This document shows positions 55,139-63,475 of a DNA stretch of 64,000 bases, piece by piece. The stretch spans positions 62,001 through 126,000 of the forward strand of contig NZ_FOWN01000001.1 of assembly GCF_900115465.1 (NCBI RefSeq), in the 5' to 3' direction. The DNA is from Halolactibacillus alkaliphilus (lineage in GTDB: Bacteria; Bacillota; Bacilli; Bacillales; Amphibacillaceae). Each line of letters starts with the position of its first letter. The stretch's first letter is position 1. A model generated the notes under the pieces. The model had not been told where the DNA came from and ran no database searches. It worked only from the letters and a program-made list of their open reading frames with translations. Both the position numbers and the translations under genes were made by a program.

Positions 55139-55900
55139 TTAGGTCAGCTCAGACAAAATCTGATTTTTACAATCAATAATATTGTTGATTAAATCTTTTA
55201 AGACGTCATCAGTTAATCTGTATTTAGGTAGACTCACGCTGATAGCACCATAGTTTTTACCCGAACCTGTTATACTACAACCAATACAAAAAACTTCGAG
55301 GTCATGCTCACCGTCATCAAATGCGAAGCCCTTGTTTCTAATTTTTGAAATCTCATTATAGAGCTGTTCTTTGGTTATAATGGTATTCTCAGTAAATTGA
55401 ACAAACGTCGTATTATCTATATATGCTTCAATTTCTTCATCTGAAAATTCAGCAAGAATGGCTTTTCCCATCGCTGAGCAATACAGCGGAATCGTTTTAC
55501 CTATTTCAGAGTATAGAGAAACAGGTTTTTTACTTTCAATTTTTGATATATAGATAATGTTATTAAGTTCATTGATACCTAGGTGTACAGTTTCTTCAGT
55601 CTTTTTTTGTAATAATTCTATATGTGGTTGAGCGAGTTGTTTAATACTTATTTGGTGAAGGCTCTTGTTTGCGTATTTAATTAAACGCGGACCTAAACTA
55701 TATGTTTTTGTATCAGGATCTCTTTGCACATAGCCAATCAAAAGTAGTGTATTTAAAATTTTTAGTGCAGTAGAGTTAGTCAATTCCGTCTGTTTGGCTA
55801 TTTCATTTAATCTCTTTGGTTGGTTTTGTCGCGATAAATATTCAAGTATATGATCGGCCTTTATCAATACACCGCCATATAGTTGCTTTGATTTAGTCAT
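55139..55900 (-). CDS. IclR-family transcriptional regulator
   Basis: Regulator of 253 residues. N-terminal winged helix-turn-helix at about 8-65 (RLNEIAKQTELTNSTALKILNTLLLIGYV) and C-terminal IclR effector domain at about 70-250 (YCSAMGKAILAEFSDEE, FDDGEHDLEVFCIGCSI, AISVSLPKYRL). Members of this group such as KdgR sense sugar-acid catabolites, which would suit control of uronate metabolism; this is inference. ATG 55900 lies seven bases after GGGGG; TTG 55906 is too close. Followed by the divergent membrane protein at 56389. Confidence 0.9.
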   Translation of the reverse strand: MTKSKQLYGGVLIKADHILEYLSRQNQPKRLNEIAKQTELTNSTALKILNTLLLIGYVQRDPDTKTYSLGPRLIKYANKSLHQISIKQLAQPHIELLQKKTEETVHLGINELNNIIYISKIESKKPVSLYSEIGKTIPLYCSAMGKAILAEFSDEEIEAYIDNTTFVQFTENTIITKEQLYNEISKIRNKGFAFDDGEHDLEVFCIGCSITGSGKNYGAISVSLPKYRLTDDVLKDLINNIIDCKNQILSELT

Positions 55901-56388
55901 GTCCAAGCCCCCGTTTTTTTATAGTCTTTTTTATTAGTATAGCAAACATTTTCGACTTAATAATAGCTTTTTTATCATTTTAGAGCAGGAAGATACCTTC
56001 CTAAAACATTCACTTGAATGTTAGGTGGGGATAGTTCAATGATCGCTCAATCTTTGAAAGTAAACCGAGAGAATAAAATAAAAGGCACGATAGTTTTTTA
56101 AGGTCAAGTGTTTGTTATTATCTTTACACTGACTTTAAATAGAAAATATGCATATTCATCTTTACTTCTGTGCAGTTCCTAATCCCCTCTGTTTAATCCT
56201 GTAAGAAAGACATTGGCGCTCTATTTTTTCTTATTAGGAAAGTTTGTTTTTATATAGAAAAACTAACTTATATTATGTACAATGATAGAGGACCTAAGAT
56301 ACTTATGCAACAAGTACTAGTCATATAATATAACTATGTGAATGTATTTTTAACCAATCATTCCATAAAAATTCAGAAGGAGAGTAAA
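55901..56388. other. Divergent intergenic region with dispersed repeat
   Basis: 488 bases. Contains copy B of the ~46-base dispersed repeat (55983-56030) and the promoters of the IclR gene and of the membrane protein gene. TACAAT near 56277 may be a -10 box. A 17-codon in-frame extension of the membrane protein gene (from 56338) lacks a ribosome site. Confidence 0.5.
55983..56030 (+). repeat. Dispersed ~46-bp repeat, copy B
   Basis: AGAGCAGGAAGATACCTTCC at 55983, then TAAAACATTC-ACTT-GAATGTTAGGTGGGG. It agrees with the reverse complement of 29501-29550 at nearly all positions outside the hairpin loop. The stem ACATTC/GAATGT is preserved. Intergenic. Confidence 0.7.
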
Positions 56389-57762
56389 ATGAAGCGAGTT
56401 TTTGTGTTTAAACATATGTATGTTTTTTATTCGTTTGTATTTATAGCGCATATTATAAATCTATTTTTAAATAGTGATAAGCTAAACTATATAGTAGGGT
56501 TATTGGCGATTTTAATGGTGATAGTATCTTATCCTAGTGCATCAAGGTTATTTAAGATATTAAGTGGTTTTTTTATGTTAATAGGTGGAGGTCTTTATTT
56601 GTCATCAGCAAGCTCAATCTTTGACTTACCCGCTATATTAACTAATAATATATCTTTACTTGCATTGTTAGCCATGTTACCTTGGATGAATAGCGTTGTT
56701 AGAAGTGGGCGATTTGATCGTAGTATCAACACATTAATAGGTATTAATGTTTCAGACCTAGGTAAACTTTATGTGCGAAGCTCTGCAATCACCCTAACAT
56801 TAGCAGCTTTTCTTAACCTATCTGCAGCTACGATATCCCAGCAAGTCTTAAAAGAAAACTTAGCCCATGTTGATGATAAAATAAAAAAGTCTTTTATTAG
56901 TATGTCTACCTTACGAGGATTTTCCTTGGCACTCCTATGGAGCCCATTAGAAATATTACTAGCCACATCCATTGTTGTAACAGGTGTATCTTATGTAGCC
57001 ATGTTACCTTGGTTATTGCTAATTGTCGCTAGTGTTTTTATAATAGATGCTACTTGGGGAAGGTTTCACTTCAAAAAACATTCATATAGTCCTAAAGATC
57101 ACCTAAGACAAATGAACACGAACTATAAAAAAATAGCGAGGGACATACTGTCATTAGTAGCTGCACTGGTGCTTTTTTTAATACTGGTTATTATAATTGG
57201 AAATGTCTTTATTCATAATTTTTCACTTGTTGTGACGTTGATTATTTTTCCGTTTTCATATGCCTGGGCCGTAATAATGAAAAGAAGAAAATCATTTTTA
57301 GTAATAGGCTGGAATAATTGGAAAGATAAAACTAACGCAATGCAGAACTTTATTATATTATTTATCTCACTTTCTTTATTTTCGCACAGTATAGCTGAAG
57401 CAAGTATATTAGGTACTATTCAGCAACCCATGCTTACAGTGGCGCATTACCCGCTGGTTGTGTTTTTCGGCATACAATTAACGTTTATTTTTTTAAGTAT
57501 GTTCGGCATTCATCCGATAGCAACAATAGGAATACTTGGTAGTGTGCTTACAACGTTACTGAGTGTATATAACCCTCTCAGTATAGCTATTGTATTAGTA
57601 ACAAGTGCTGTGTCAACGTTAACCTTAGGCACATACGGGCTTGTGGTGACTTTAACGGCACTTAATCTGGAGCTTAACCCATACCGTATTACCTATAGTA
57701 ATAGTGTATTTGCTCTTTTATACGGTAGTATGGGTTCGATCATTGCTTATCTACTTTTATAG
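56389..57762 (+). CDS. Polytopic membrane protein, probable secondary transporter
   Basis: Hydrophobic protein of 457 residues with about 11-12 helices in two halves, split by a short charged loop near 215-240 (HFKKHSYSPKDHLRQMNTNYKK). The layout and the repeated small-residue stretch TSAVSTLTLGTYGLVVTLTALNL near the C-terminus resemble ion-transporter superfamily carriers. I cannot assign a family or substrate. ATG 56389 follows AGAAGGAGAG. Located between IclR and GntR regulators of the uronate region, so a sugar-acid or anion substrate is possible. Confidence 0.65.
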   Translation: MKRVFVFKHMYVFYSFVFIAHIINLFLNSDKLNYIVGLLAILMVIVSYPSASRLFKILSGFFMLIGGGLYLSSASSIFDLPAILTNNISLLALLAMLPWMNSVVRSGRFDRSINTLIGINVSDLGKLYVRSSAITLTLAAFLNLSAATISQQVLKENLAHVDDKIKKSFISMSTLRGFSLALLWSPLEILLATSIVVTGVSYVAMLPWLLLIVASVFIIDATWGRFHFKKHSYSPKDHLRQMNTNYKKIARDILSLVAALVLFLILVIIIGNVFIHNFSLVVTLIIFPFSYAWAVIMKRRKSFLVIGWNNWKDKTNAMQNFIILFISLSLFSHSIAEASILGTIQQPMLTVAHYPLVVFFGIQLTFIFLSMFGIHPIATIGILGSVLTTLLSVYNPLSIAIVLVTSAVSTLTLGTYGLVVTLTALNLELNPYRITYSNSVFALLYGSMGSIIAYLLL

Positions 57763-58241
57763 TTTGATGGTGATACCTACATGTAAAGATGCAATACCTT
57801 TTCTGTTAGGTATTATAGATGGTAAACTCTAAGATGATTAAAGAAGTTAATTGCTCTTTGTAAGAAAAGAAAAATGACCAATACTAATATATTGGTCGTT
57901 TTTCAATTACTAGAAAGTGTTTAATCATATCTAGACAACCGTACTAAGGTTAGTTAAACTTAAAACACAGAAACTCTGATAAGGTGGAGCGGGCTTTAAT
58001 AGTAATAAAGCTAAGTAATCAACTGTTACGACTTAACGCTAACCAATGAGAAGACAATGTTTTGTATGGCTATTAATCCCTATCCTACCTAAGGAGAAAG
58101 TATATACTCATATCGTTATGTAATCGGTGTTTTTATTATTGTTAGTGCAAAGAGGTATTACGAATATTAAAAAAAGTTTAAATGCTTTATAATGTTGTTA
58201 AATTAAGATGATAATCAGGTGAATGGAGGAGAGAATTAGCA
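57763..58241. other. Intergenic region before GntR gene
   Basis: 479 bases. Contains the terminator at 57870 and, close to the right end, a TATAAT (58188-58193) that is a likely -10 for the GntR gene. TGTTGTTAAATTAA right after it partly resembles the GTTAAC-type operator, consistent with possible autoregulation. The rest shows no gene. Confidence 0.5.
57870..57904 (+). terminator. Terminator after membrane protein gene
   Basis: AAAAATGACCAATA pairs with TATTGGTCGTTTTT (57890-57903) with one mismatch, ending in a T-run; about 110 bases after the stop. Confidence 0.7.
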
Positions 58242-58973
58242 ATGGCAGCTAAATACGAAATTATTGAACAAGATATCAAGCAAAAGATAGTTGAAGGCGT
58301 TTTTTTACCTGGAGATAAGATATATTCAGAGGCTGATTTAAGAAGTAAGTATGAGGTAAGTAATACGACAGTTGTTAAAGCATTAAACAACCTAGTAAGT
58401 GAGGGCTACTTAATCCGAATACAGGGGAAAGGCACATATGTAAGAAGGAATATGGTCAAACGAAAAGTGTTGTTCAGTGAAAGTTTCCCGTCTGAAAAGA
58501 TTAAAGATAAAAAGATTATTGAAAATACAGAGACAATTATTAAATATCCACTTACAAATGATGCACTAGCTAAAAAGTTAGGTGATCTTACGGGAAAAGA
58601 GCCCCTCATTCACATTACTCAAATAGCTTATATCAATGGAACACCGTGGAAAATACAGAATCGTTACTTATTAAATAAGTATGTGACAGATGAGGGAATA
58701 GAGAATATTAGGCAAGGAGGAAGTGTCACAAAGCAGCTACTTCAAGATACATCAGACTTACATGCGGATATATCTATAAATGTAACGAATATCGAGAAGG
58801 ATGATGAAAAATTAGTGTTAATTCAAGATTATATAAAGGAGCACTACAAGGATATATTTAAAATAGCATATTTTGATATTGAAAAACTAACGAAGAATGC
58901 AGAAAATCAAATAGTAGAGTATACAAGAAGTTTTATTGATCCAGAGTATTATCACATTGATATTACGACATAA
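58242..58973 (+). CDS. GntR-family regulator with UTRA domain
   Basis: Regulator of 243 residues in the HutC subfamily. Winged helix-turn-helix at about 6-68 (KIVEGVFLPGDKIYSEADLRSKYEVSNTTVVKALNNLVSEGYLIRIQGKGTYV) and UTRA effector domain at about 80-240. Such proteins bind phosphorylated or free sugars and repress nearby catabolic operons. It lies directly upstream of the heparinase/GH88/PTS genes, and the same 13-base motif stands at the start region of both downstream units. ATG 58242 follows GGAGGAGAG. Confidence 0.92.
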   Translation: MAAKYEIIEQDIKQKIVEGVFLPGDKIYSEADLRSKYEVSNTTVVKALNNLVSEGYLIRIQGKGTYVRRNMVKRKVLFSESFPSEKIKDKKIIENTETIIKYPLTNDALAKKLGDLTGKEPLIHITQIAYINGTPWKIQNRYLLNKYVTDEGIENIRQGGSVTKQLLQDTSDLHADISINVTNIEKDDEKLVLIQDYIKEHYKDIFKIAYFDIEKLTKNAENQIVEYTRSFIDPEYYHIDITT

Positions 58974-59016
58974 GTTCTATCAAAATTGAAGAAGTAGATC
59001 GATATTAGATAAAAGG

Positions 59017-59045
59017 TTTACAGCTTGGAGAAAATCTAGTAAGAT
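59017..59045 (+). promoter_or_regulatory. SigA promoter of module 2
   Basis: TTTACA (59017-59022), a 17-base spacer and TAAGAT (59040-59045). The transcription start would fall near 59052, immediately before or inside the operator at 59058. Confidence 0.65.
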
Positions 59046-59057
59046 TTACTGTAACAA

Positions 59058-59071
59058 GTTAACGTGTTAAC
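59058..59071 (+). promoter_or_regulatory. Probable GntR operator, site 1
   Basis: GTTAACGTGTTAAC, two GTTAAC hexamers spaced by two bases. Its reverse complement matches 13 of 14 positions of the site at 62225. It sits just after the promoter, the usual place for a repressor. Confidence 0.7.
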
Positions 59072-59143
59072 GTTTTGAGTTTTAATGTGTGGTCTTATAT
59101 ACAATGGGTGCTTATCTTATTGATAGAAATGGAGTGTTTCATA

Positions 59144-61078
59144 TTGAACCTAAGAAATCTTGAGGCGTACCAAAAGCAGTTTTTTGAAAATGAATGGGCT
59201 TATAATGTTAAGCAATTTAACAGAAGTGAGATTGAAGAAATTTTAACTAGAGCAAACTATCTTCTAGATGACAAAATTGTGTTTACGGATTCGTTTGATA
59301 TGGAAGCTTGTCACACTCCCTATTCTTTTTCAGGTAATAAGTGGAATAGCTATCCTGAAAACGATCCTGAATGGACATTTATGTTAAGTAGGCAAGGGTT
59401 TATGGTTGACTTGGCTATTGCTTTTTCAATCACAAAAGATAACCAGTACTTTGAAAAATGGGAAAGTATTATATTTGGTTTTGTTGAAGAAAACGGAGAA
59501 CCTAATGACTCAAATAAACTATCTTGGCGACCAATAGATGCCGGTATTAGATTAATGAATTGGATGAAAAGTTTAACGTATCTTTCTTTGGACAAAATAT
59601 CAACACGTCTTTTAGAGGTGATGGATGAATCAATCCAAAAACACATATCATTTCTGCAGCGGTCGTATATTGATAAATACCGCTTAAGTAATTGGGGGGT
59701 TTTAGCCCTTAGTGGAATAGCTGTGTACGATCTGATATTTCCTGGAAAACTTACTGAGTCTGAACATAATTGGGTATGGTTTCACTTAACCCATCAACTT
59801 GAGTTGCAATTTTATTCAGATGGTGTGCACTGGGAAGTGAGCCCGCTGTATCATCATGAAGTTGTTGCGAATTTTTGCTATATATTACAAGTGTCAGAGT
59901 ATTTGGATATCGTGTTACCTATCGACTTAAGGTCAGAATTAGCGTTGCCTATAAAAGCTGCTCATTATATGGCCGGCGCTGATGATTATTTAAGTCCATT
60001 AAATGATAGCGATTACGTAAACTTTGCATATGTTTATAATATTTATAGAGGAATGGGTTTTCTACCTAAAACGAGAAACAACCGTTGTGATTTATATTTA
60101 GGTCACAAGTACTCTCAGGATGAACCGTGTGATCAGGTAGAGCTACCGGCACTGTTTAAAGGCGAAAAGAGTGGTTTTAGCGTACTCAAAACTGAAGGGA
60201 TATACTTTACTTTGTTTAATGGGTGGCATGGGAGTTCTCATGGGCATGCCTCAAACGGAAGCTTTACGTTAAATTATTTAAACCAAGAGATTATTTCTGA
60301 TGGAGGTCGTTTCAGTTATACTGAGAGCCCTGTTAGACTAAGGCTTAAAACACCAGAAGCACATAATACGATTTTTGATGAGGGTGATCAGTCGACAATT
60401 ATTAGTGATTCTTGGGGATATGAGCAACTACCGCAGCCTGTTTTCCAGCAAGCTGAAAAAAACGATCTAGGTTATTTGTTTTCAAATGCTTGGGTGTTAA
60501 ATTCTAAGTATTCAAAACAAACGAGCTTTTATGCGAGAGATGTGGTCATACTTGAACAGTTCGGGGTTATACTCATTTATGACTCTTATCGAGGCAATGG
60601 AGAAGAACTTACAACGACTTTTAACTTTAACGAAGGCTGTCGTATAGAAGATAATGTAGGTAAACCATTAGCGTTTCATACATCATCATTTTCTGGTCGG
60701 CTTGTCCTACCAAATCAAACCTATTGGTTGAGAGAACAACAGCGCTCAAACGTATATAATCAGTTAAGTGCACATACGCAAGTTGTTAGTAAGTCGAAAG
60801 TGATAAATGGTCAAGTAAATAACCTAACCATGATTTCCCTGCACGACCACATTAGATTTGAAAAGTTAGATGTGAAACAAAACGGATCTGAAACAGAAAC
60901 GTATTTCGATGGCACAGGTATTAGAGTTCTGGGAGAATCAACAAAATATTTAGATGTTTATTTTATATTTAACGACGTAGTAAAAGGTAACAAGTTATTT
61001 AAAACGGAAAATAATCAATTCTTCTACGGTAAAATAACAGCTTTCGATGAAAACAATAATAGGATTAAATTAAAATAA
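59144..61078 (+). CDS. Heparinase II/III-family lyase (module 2)
   Basis: Cytoplasmic lyase-fold protein of 644 residues, distantly related to the one at 51552. Toroid with WRPIDAGIRLMNWMKSL, LSNWGVLALSGIAVYD and WEVSPLYHHEVVANF, then the beta domain with SSHGHASNGSFTLNYLNQEIISDGGRFSY (near 363-391) and PEAHNTIFDEGDQS. HGHASNG replaces the HGHADLL of module 1, suggesting a different substrate. The open frame extends back to 59075, but that end overlaps the operator. ATG 59129 has no ribosome site, whereas TTG 59144 lies nine bases after ATGGAG. The module 1 homologue also starts with TTG. The next gene follows 13 bases after the stop. Confidence 0.83.
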   Translation: MNLRNLEAYQKQFFENEWAYNVKQFNRSEIEEILTRANYLLDDKIVFTDSFDMEACHTPYSFSGNKWNSYPENDPEWTFMLSRQGFMVDLAIAFSITKDNQYFEKWESIIFGFVEENGEPNDSNKLSWRPIDAGIRLMNWMKSLTYLSLDKISTRLLEVMDESIQKHISFLQRSYIDKYRLSNWGVLALSGIAVYDLIFPGKLTESEHNWVWFHLTHQLELQFYSDGVHWEVSPLYHHEVVANFCYILQVSEYLDIVLPIDLRSELALPIKAAHYMAGADDYLSPLNDSDYVNFAYVYNIYRGMGFLPKTRNNRCDLYLGHKYSQDEPCDQVELPALFKGEKSGFSVLKTEGIYFTLFNGWHGSSHGHASNGSFTLNYLNQEIISDGGRFSYTESPVRLRLKTPEAHNTIFDEGDQSTIISDSWGYEQLPQPVFQQAEKNDLGYLFSNAWVLNSKYSKQTSFYARDVVILEQFGVILIYDSYRGNGEELTTTFNFNEGCRIEDNVGKPLAFHTSSFSGRLVLPNQTYWLREQQRSNVYNQLSAHTQVVSKSKVINGQVNNLTMISLHDHIRFEKLDVKQNGSETETYFDGTGIRVLGESTKYLDVYFIFNDVVKGNKLFKTENNQFFYGKITAFDENNNRIKLK

Positions 61079-61091
61079 GTGAGGGATAAAG

Positions 61092-61889
61092 ATGATTACA
61101 ATTAAATTAGAAAATGAGTTAGGCGATATTTTAGAAGAAAGATCTAACGACAATGATACCTATCTTGCGCTAAAGCGTAGAGAGTATCAGCAGGGAGAGA
61201 AAATAGTTATTGAAACAGATAATCCGGGTAGATTTGTGTGGGTTAAATTAGACGCAGCAATACCTAAAAGTTTAGTTTTATTAAAAACTACGCGCTGGGA
61301 ATACCCTGTTATTTTAGAAGAGAATTTAAAAAAGGCTTATTCGCCAAATGTTTTCTCAGGAGATAGACACTACCTTACAGCGACTTATGCTACTGAAAAA
61401 GAAATTTTTGAATATAGGAATCTGGCATTGAATGCACATGACCAAAAAAATGATACAGGTGCTTATCCACATGCCTTCGCAAATGTTGAAACAAGAGATG
61501 ATGCCACATTCTTCGCTCGGAACGCGATTGATGGAATGATAGCAAATGAAGACCATGGGTCATATCCGTATCAATCATGGGGGATTAATCGCCAGGAAGA
61601 TGCTGAAATCACGATTGATTTTGGAAAAGACGTGATGGTAGATAAAATTGCGCTTGTTTTACGTGGAGATTATCCTCACGATAGTTACTGGACACATGTT
61701 ACGTTAGAATTTGATGATGGCACACAATTACTTTTACAAACAACTAACGCTATGGGAAGACAATTTTTCGAGTTAGATAGCAGGCTGACGTCTAAAGTTA
61801 CTTTGAAAAACCTAATAAAAAATGATGACGAATCCCCATTCCCAGCACTTACTGAGATGGAAGTGTATGGTCATCACATTAAGTATTAG
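61092..61889 (+). CDS. Unknown ~265-residue protein, discoidin-like (module 2)
   Basis: Paralogue of 53955, 265 residues, no signal peptide. The central and C-terminal parts are nearly the same: YRNLALNAHDQ, GAYPHAFANVETRDD, DHGSYPYQSWGINRQ, LRGDYPHDSYWTHVTLEF, DESPFPALTEMEVYGH. The N-terminal 80 residues are less similar but keep the pattern VWVKLDAAIPKSLVLLKTTRWEYPV. Co-transcribed with the heparinase-family gene (13 bases), so it acts in the same cytoplasmic pathway. It may be a carbohydrate-binding accessory or an unrecognised enzyme. ATG 61092 follows GTGAGGG. Confidence 0.77.
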   Translation: MITIKLENELGDILEERSNDNDTYLALKRREYQQGEKIVIETDNPGRFVWVKLDAAIPKSLVLLKTTRWEYPVILEENLKKAYSPNVFSGDRHYLTATYATEKEIFEYRNLALNAHDQKNDTGAYPHAFANVETRDDATFFARNAIDGMIANEDHGSYPYQSWGINRQEDAEITIDFGKDVMVDKIALVLRGDYPHDSYWTHVTLEFDDGTQLLLQTTNAMGRQFFELDSRLTSKVTLKNLIKNDDESPFPALTEMEVYGHHIKY

Positions 61890-61993
61890 AATCAAGTGGG
61901 GGGATGTTCATTTAAGTAGTTCAGGTTGGCTTAAATGAGTAATTCATCTGAGTCTAATTGAATAATAACCAAAATCACACGTTATTAATAGCC

Positions 61994-62022
61994 ACGGAGT
62001 AGCTCTGCTACTCCGTTTTTTG
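61994..62022 (+). terminator. Terminator after module 2 first unit
   Basis: ACGGAGTAGC (61994-62003) pairs perfectly with GCTACTCCGT (62007-62016), loop TCT, followed by a run of T. Strong intrinsic terminator, so GH88 and PTS form a separate unit. Confidence 0.9.
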
Positions 62023-62210
62023 ATGTCTGATGGGTATCGGCTTGTTATTTGCTTGTGAAGTTTAGGTGCGTATTTGACAGTAGGTAATCATTAGAAAATG
62101 ATAAGATTTCTTTGAGTTAAAAGAGGGGAAATATTCATTCTAACCAAGCAGATGAATTTTTTTAAAAAACTTATAAAGAATGCGTTTACAAATAAAGAAA
62201 AATGAAGTAT

Positions 62211-62216
62211 TATAAT
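62211..62216 (+). promoter_or_regulatory. -10 box of GH88/PTS operon
   Basis: Perfect TATAAT. The best -35 candidate TTTACA (62185-62190) is 20 bases upstream, longer than usual, so an activator or weak basal activity is possible. Confidence 0.5.
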
Positions 62217-62224
62217 GATAACCG

Positions 62225-62237
62225 GTTAACACGTTAA
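62225..62237 (+). promoter_or_regulatory. Probable GntR operator, site 2
   Basis: GTTAACACGTTAA, nine bases after the -10 box. The same motif in inverted orientation is at 59058-59071. The pair defines a likely regulon of the GntR protein at 58242. Confidence 0.7.
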
Positions 62238-62256
62238 GTAAGGAAGGGATGTTTTT

Positions 62257-63444
62257 ATGAAAAAAATTGAAAAGGAATCACTTTTATCAAGTGAAAGATT
62301 TCTGTCGAATGGTTTATTGACAGAGAAGAAAATTGATGAAGCTATTGAGCAAGCCATACAAAAAGTTGATCAAAACATTTTGAAGTTAGGGAACTTGTTT
62401 CCAGCACCAGCAACAAGCAACCAGAGCTACCAGTCAATGAAAAATGATGAGTGGACAAATGGTTTCTGGACGGGTGTTTTATGGTTGAGTTATGAGGCGA
62501 CAGGAGATAACAAATATAAGGAATTAGCTGAAAAACATGTAGATAGCTTCCATCAACGTTTAATTGATGATGTACATCTAGATCATCATGATCTTGGATT
62601 CTTATATGTTCCTTCTTGTGTAAGCGCTTATAAACTAACGGGTAATGAAAAAGCAAAAGAAGCAGCGTTGTGGGCTGCGGATAAATTAATTAGTCGATAT
62701 CAAGAAAAGGGCGAATTCATTCAAGCTTGGGGTGAACTAGGGGCTAAGGATAACTATCGCTTAATTGTAGACTGCCTTCTTAACATTCCATTATTATACT
62801 GGGCTACAGAAGAAACAGGTAAACAACACTATCGTGAAATGGCAGAGAAGCACTATACATCAACGATTCACTATGCGATTAGAGACGATGCATCTGCGTT
62901 CCATACATTCTACTTCGACCCGGAAACAGGCGAACCTCTCGAAGGGAAAACAAGACAAGGTTTTTCTGATGATTCTAGTTGGGCACGCGGACAAAGTTGG
63001 TTAGTATATGGTATAGCTTTAAACCATTTTTATAACGAGCAACCTGCTAATATTAATTTATTTGAAGCTGTAACGAACTATTATTTAAACCGATTACCAG
63101 AAGATTTTATCAGCTATTGGGATTTGATTTTCACAGATGGATCTAATCAATCACGTGACTCATCAGCCACAGCTATCGCTATTTGTGGTATGAATTTAAT
63201 GGATGATTATTTACCAGAATCAAATAGCCATAAACTTATTTACAAATATGCTCAGCATGCTATGATGGAAAGTCTAATAGACAATTATACAGATCAAAAA
63301 ACGGATGGTATTTCAGCACTTATTAATTCAGGGGTATATTCATGGCACTCTGGAAAAGGCGTTGATGAAGGTAATATCTGGGGAGATTATTTCTACTTAG
63401 AGGCTTTAGTAAGATTTAAAAAGAAATGGAAAATGTATTGGTAA
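62257..63444 (+). CDS. GH88 unsaturated glucuronyl hydrolase (module 2)
   Basis: Second family 88 hydrolase, 395 residues, with about 25 extra N-terminal residues relative to the copy at 50187. Catalytic aspartates Asp112 (LDHHDLGFLY) and Asp172 (LIVDCLLNIPLL); WTNGFWTGVLWLSYE and SSWARGQSWLVYGIAL conserved. It is the first gene of a PTS operon, as in streptococcal glycosaminoglycan loci where a GH88 enzyme acts on disaccharides imported by a mannose-family PTS. ATG 62257 follows AAGGAAGGG. Confidence 0.93.
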   Translation: MKKIEKESLLSSERFLSNGLLTEKKIDEAIEQAIQKVDQNILKLGNLFPAPATSNQSYQSMKNDEWTNGFWTGVLWLSYEATGDNKYKELAEKHVDSFHQRLIDDVHLDHHDLGFLYVPSCVSAYKLTGNEKAKEAALWAADKLISRYQEKGEFIQAWGELGAKDNYRLIVDCLLNIPLLYWATEETGKQHYREMAEKHYTSTIHYAIRDDASAFHTFYFDPETGEPLEGKTRQGFSDDSSWARGQSWLVYGIALNHFYNEQPANINLFEAVTNYYLNRLPEDFISYWDLIFTDGSNQSRDSSATAIAICGMNLMDDYLPESNSHKLIYKYAQHAMMESLIDNYTDQKTDGISALINSGVYSWHSGKGVDEGNIWGDYFYLEALVRFKKKWKMYW

Positions 63445-63475
63445 TAATTACACGAAAATATAGAGGAGGATTAAC

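Larger units (their letters stand above)
61890..62256. other. Intergenic region before GH88/PTS operon
   Basis: 367 bases. Contains the terminator at 61994, a -10 box TATAAT (62211-62216), a weak cre-like stretch (AGAATGCGTTTACA, 62177-62190, two mismatches) and the second GntR-type operator (62225-62237). No gene is supported. Confidence 0.6.
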
